A stretch of 6,302 bases of DNA, from contig JALWNF010000055.1 in NCBI GenBank assembly GCA_026995985.1, positions 1 to 6,302 on the forward strand, in the 5' to 3' direction. Below the pieces are notes generated by a model. It worked only from the letters and a program-made list of their open reading frames with translations. It did no database searches and had not been told where the DNA came from. A program made the position numbers and the translations under genes. Origin of the DNA: Campylobacteraceae bacterium (GTDB lineage Bacteria; Campylobacterota; Campylobacteria; Campylobacterales; Sulfurovaceae). Of the stretch, positions 6,159 to 6,302 are shown piece by piece. Positions within the stretch are counted from its first letter, which is position 1. Each line of letters opens with the position of its first letter.

Positions 6159-6302
6159 TAAAATATCTTTTTATTCTTCACCCAAACTCTTTTGCCATCA
6201 AAGACTACACCCATCTTTAAAATATTACTATATCCTCTCTTTTTAACATCAACTTCATACTTTTTATCTTCTATCTGCTTTAGAGCCTTATCAAGAGCTA
6301 AC
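6158..6302 (-). CDS. C-terminal end of a probable PD-(D/E)XK nuclease-superfamily protein (5' part outside window)
   Basis: An open frame runs from the right edge to a TAA at 6160-6158 and encodes 47 residues. It includes ALKQIEDKKYEVDVK, then KRGYSNILKMGVVFDG, then KRVWVKNKKIF at the end. This resembles the C-terminus of the PDDEXK_9 domain (Pfam PF08011, formerly DUF1703), where an AL.QI..KKY helix and a GY.NI.K.G..FDGK.VWV strand pair close the domain. Such proteins commonly carry an N-terminal AAA-ATPase-like domain (PF09820) and are usually annotated as AAA-family or nuclease-like proteins of unknown role. The catalytic residues and start are outside the window, so activity cannot be judged. 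No terminator hairpin follows, so its transcript may continue into mqnC 45 bp downstream. Confidence 0.7.
   Translation of the reverse strand, partial: LALDKALKQIEDKKYEVDVKKRGYSNILKMGVVFDGKRVWVKNKKIF

Noticed and set aside
1..6302. CRISPR array, tRNA, rRNA, insertion sequence or phage remnants
   Set aside because: No regularly spaced repeats, cloverleaf-like sequence, transposase or integrase coding, or terminal inverted repeats with target duplications were seen when reading both strands.

Overview
The window is AT-rich and reads as a normal, intact chromosomal segment of a Campylobacterota (Epsilonproteobacteria) species, possibly a Sulfurimonas/Sulfurovum/Arcobacter-like lineage; the genus is a guess. 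The basis is a futalosine-pathway menaquinone gene (mqnC) directly followed by an M16-family processing-protease homologue, an arrangement I recall from Helicobacter pylori (HP0656-HP0657), together with the style of the Lon sequence and the AT-rich base composition.

Layout. From the left edge, the plus strand carries the 3' two-thirds of lon (AAA+ motor and Ser/Lys protease domains), which ends at 1541 in a clear intrinsic terminator. Everything else lies on the minus strand and runs right to left: the last 47 codons of a probable PD-(D/E)XK nuclease-superfamily protein (6302-6158); a 45-bp spacer with a perfect TATAAT box; mqnC (6112-5051); 8 bp later, an M16 peptidase-like exported protein without the zinc-binding motif (5042-3744); a 74-bp AT-rich spacer with a long inverted repeat; a 637-residue single-pass membrane protein with a large TPR domain (3669-1756, TTG start); and, 2 bp later, a 64-residue two-helix membrane protein (1753-1559, GTG start). 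This minus-strand cluster converges on lon with a 17-bp gap.

How the genes relate. MqnC catalyses the cyclisation step of the futalosine route to menaquinone. The exported M16-like protein is probably the non-catalytic half of a heterodimeric periplasmic protease encoded elsewhere. The TPR protein and the small membrane protein look translationally coupled and probably act together at the inner membrane; I recognise neither as a characterised family. This pair, and the inverted repeat that covers the TPR gene's ribosome binding site, are the least explained parts of the window. There is no sign of phage, insertion sequence, CRISPR or RNA gene. No stretch over 300 bp lacks a gene.
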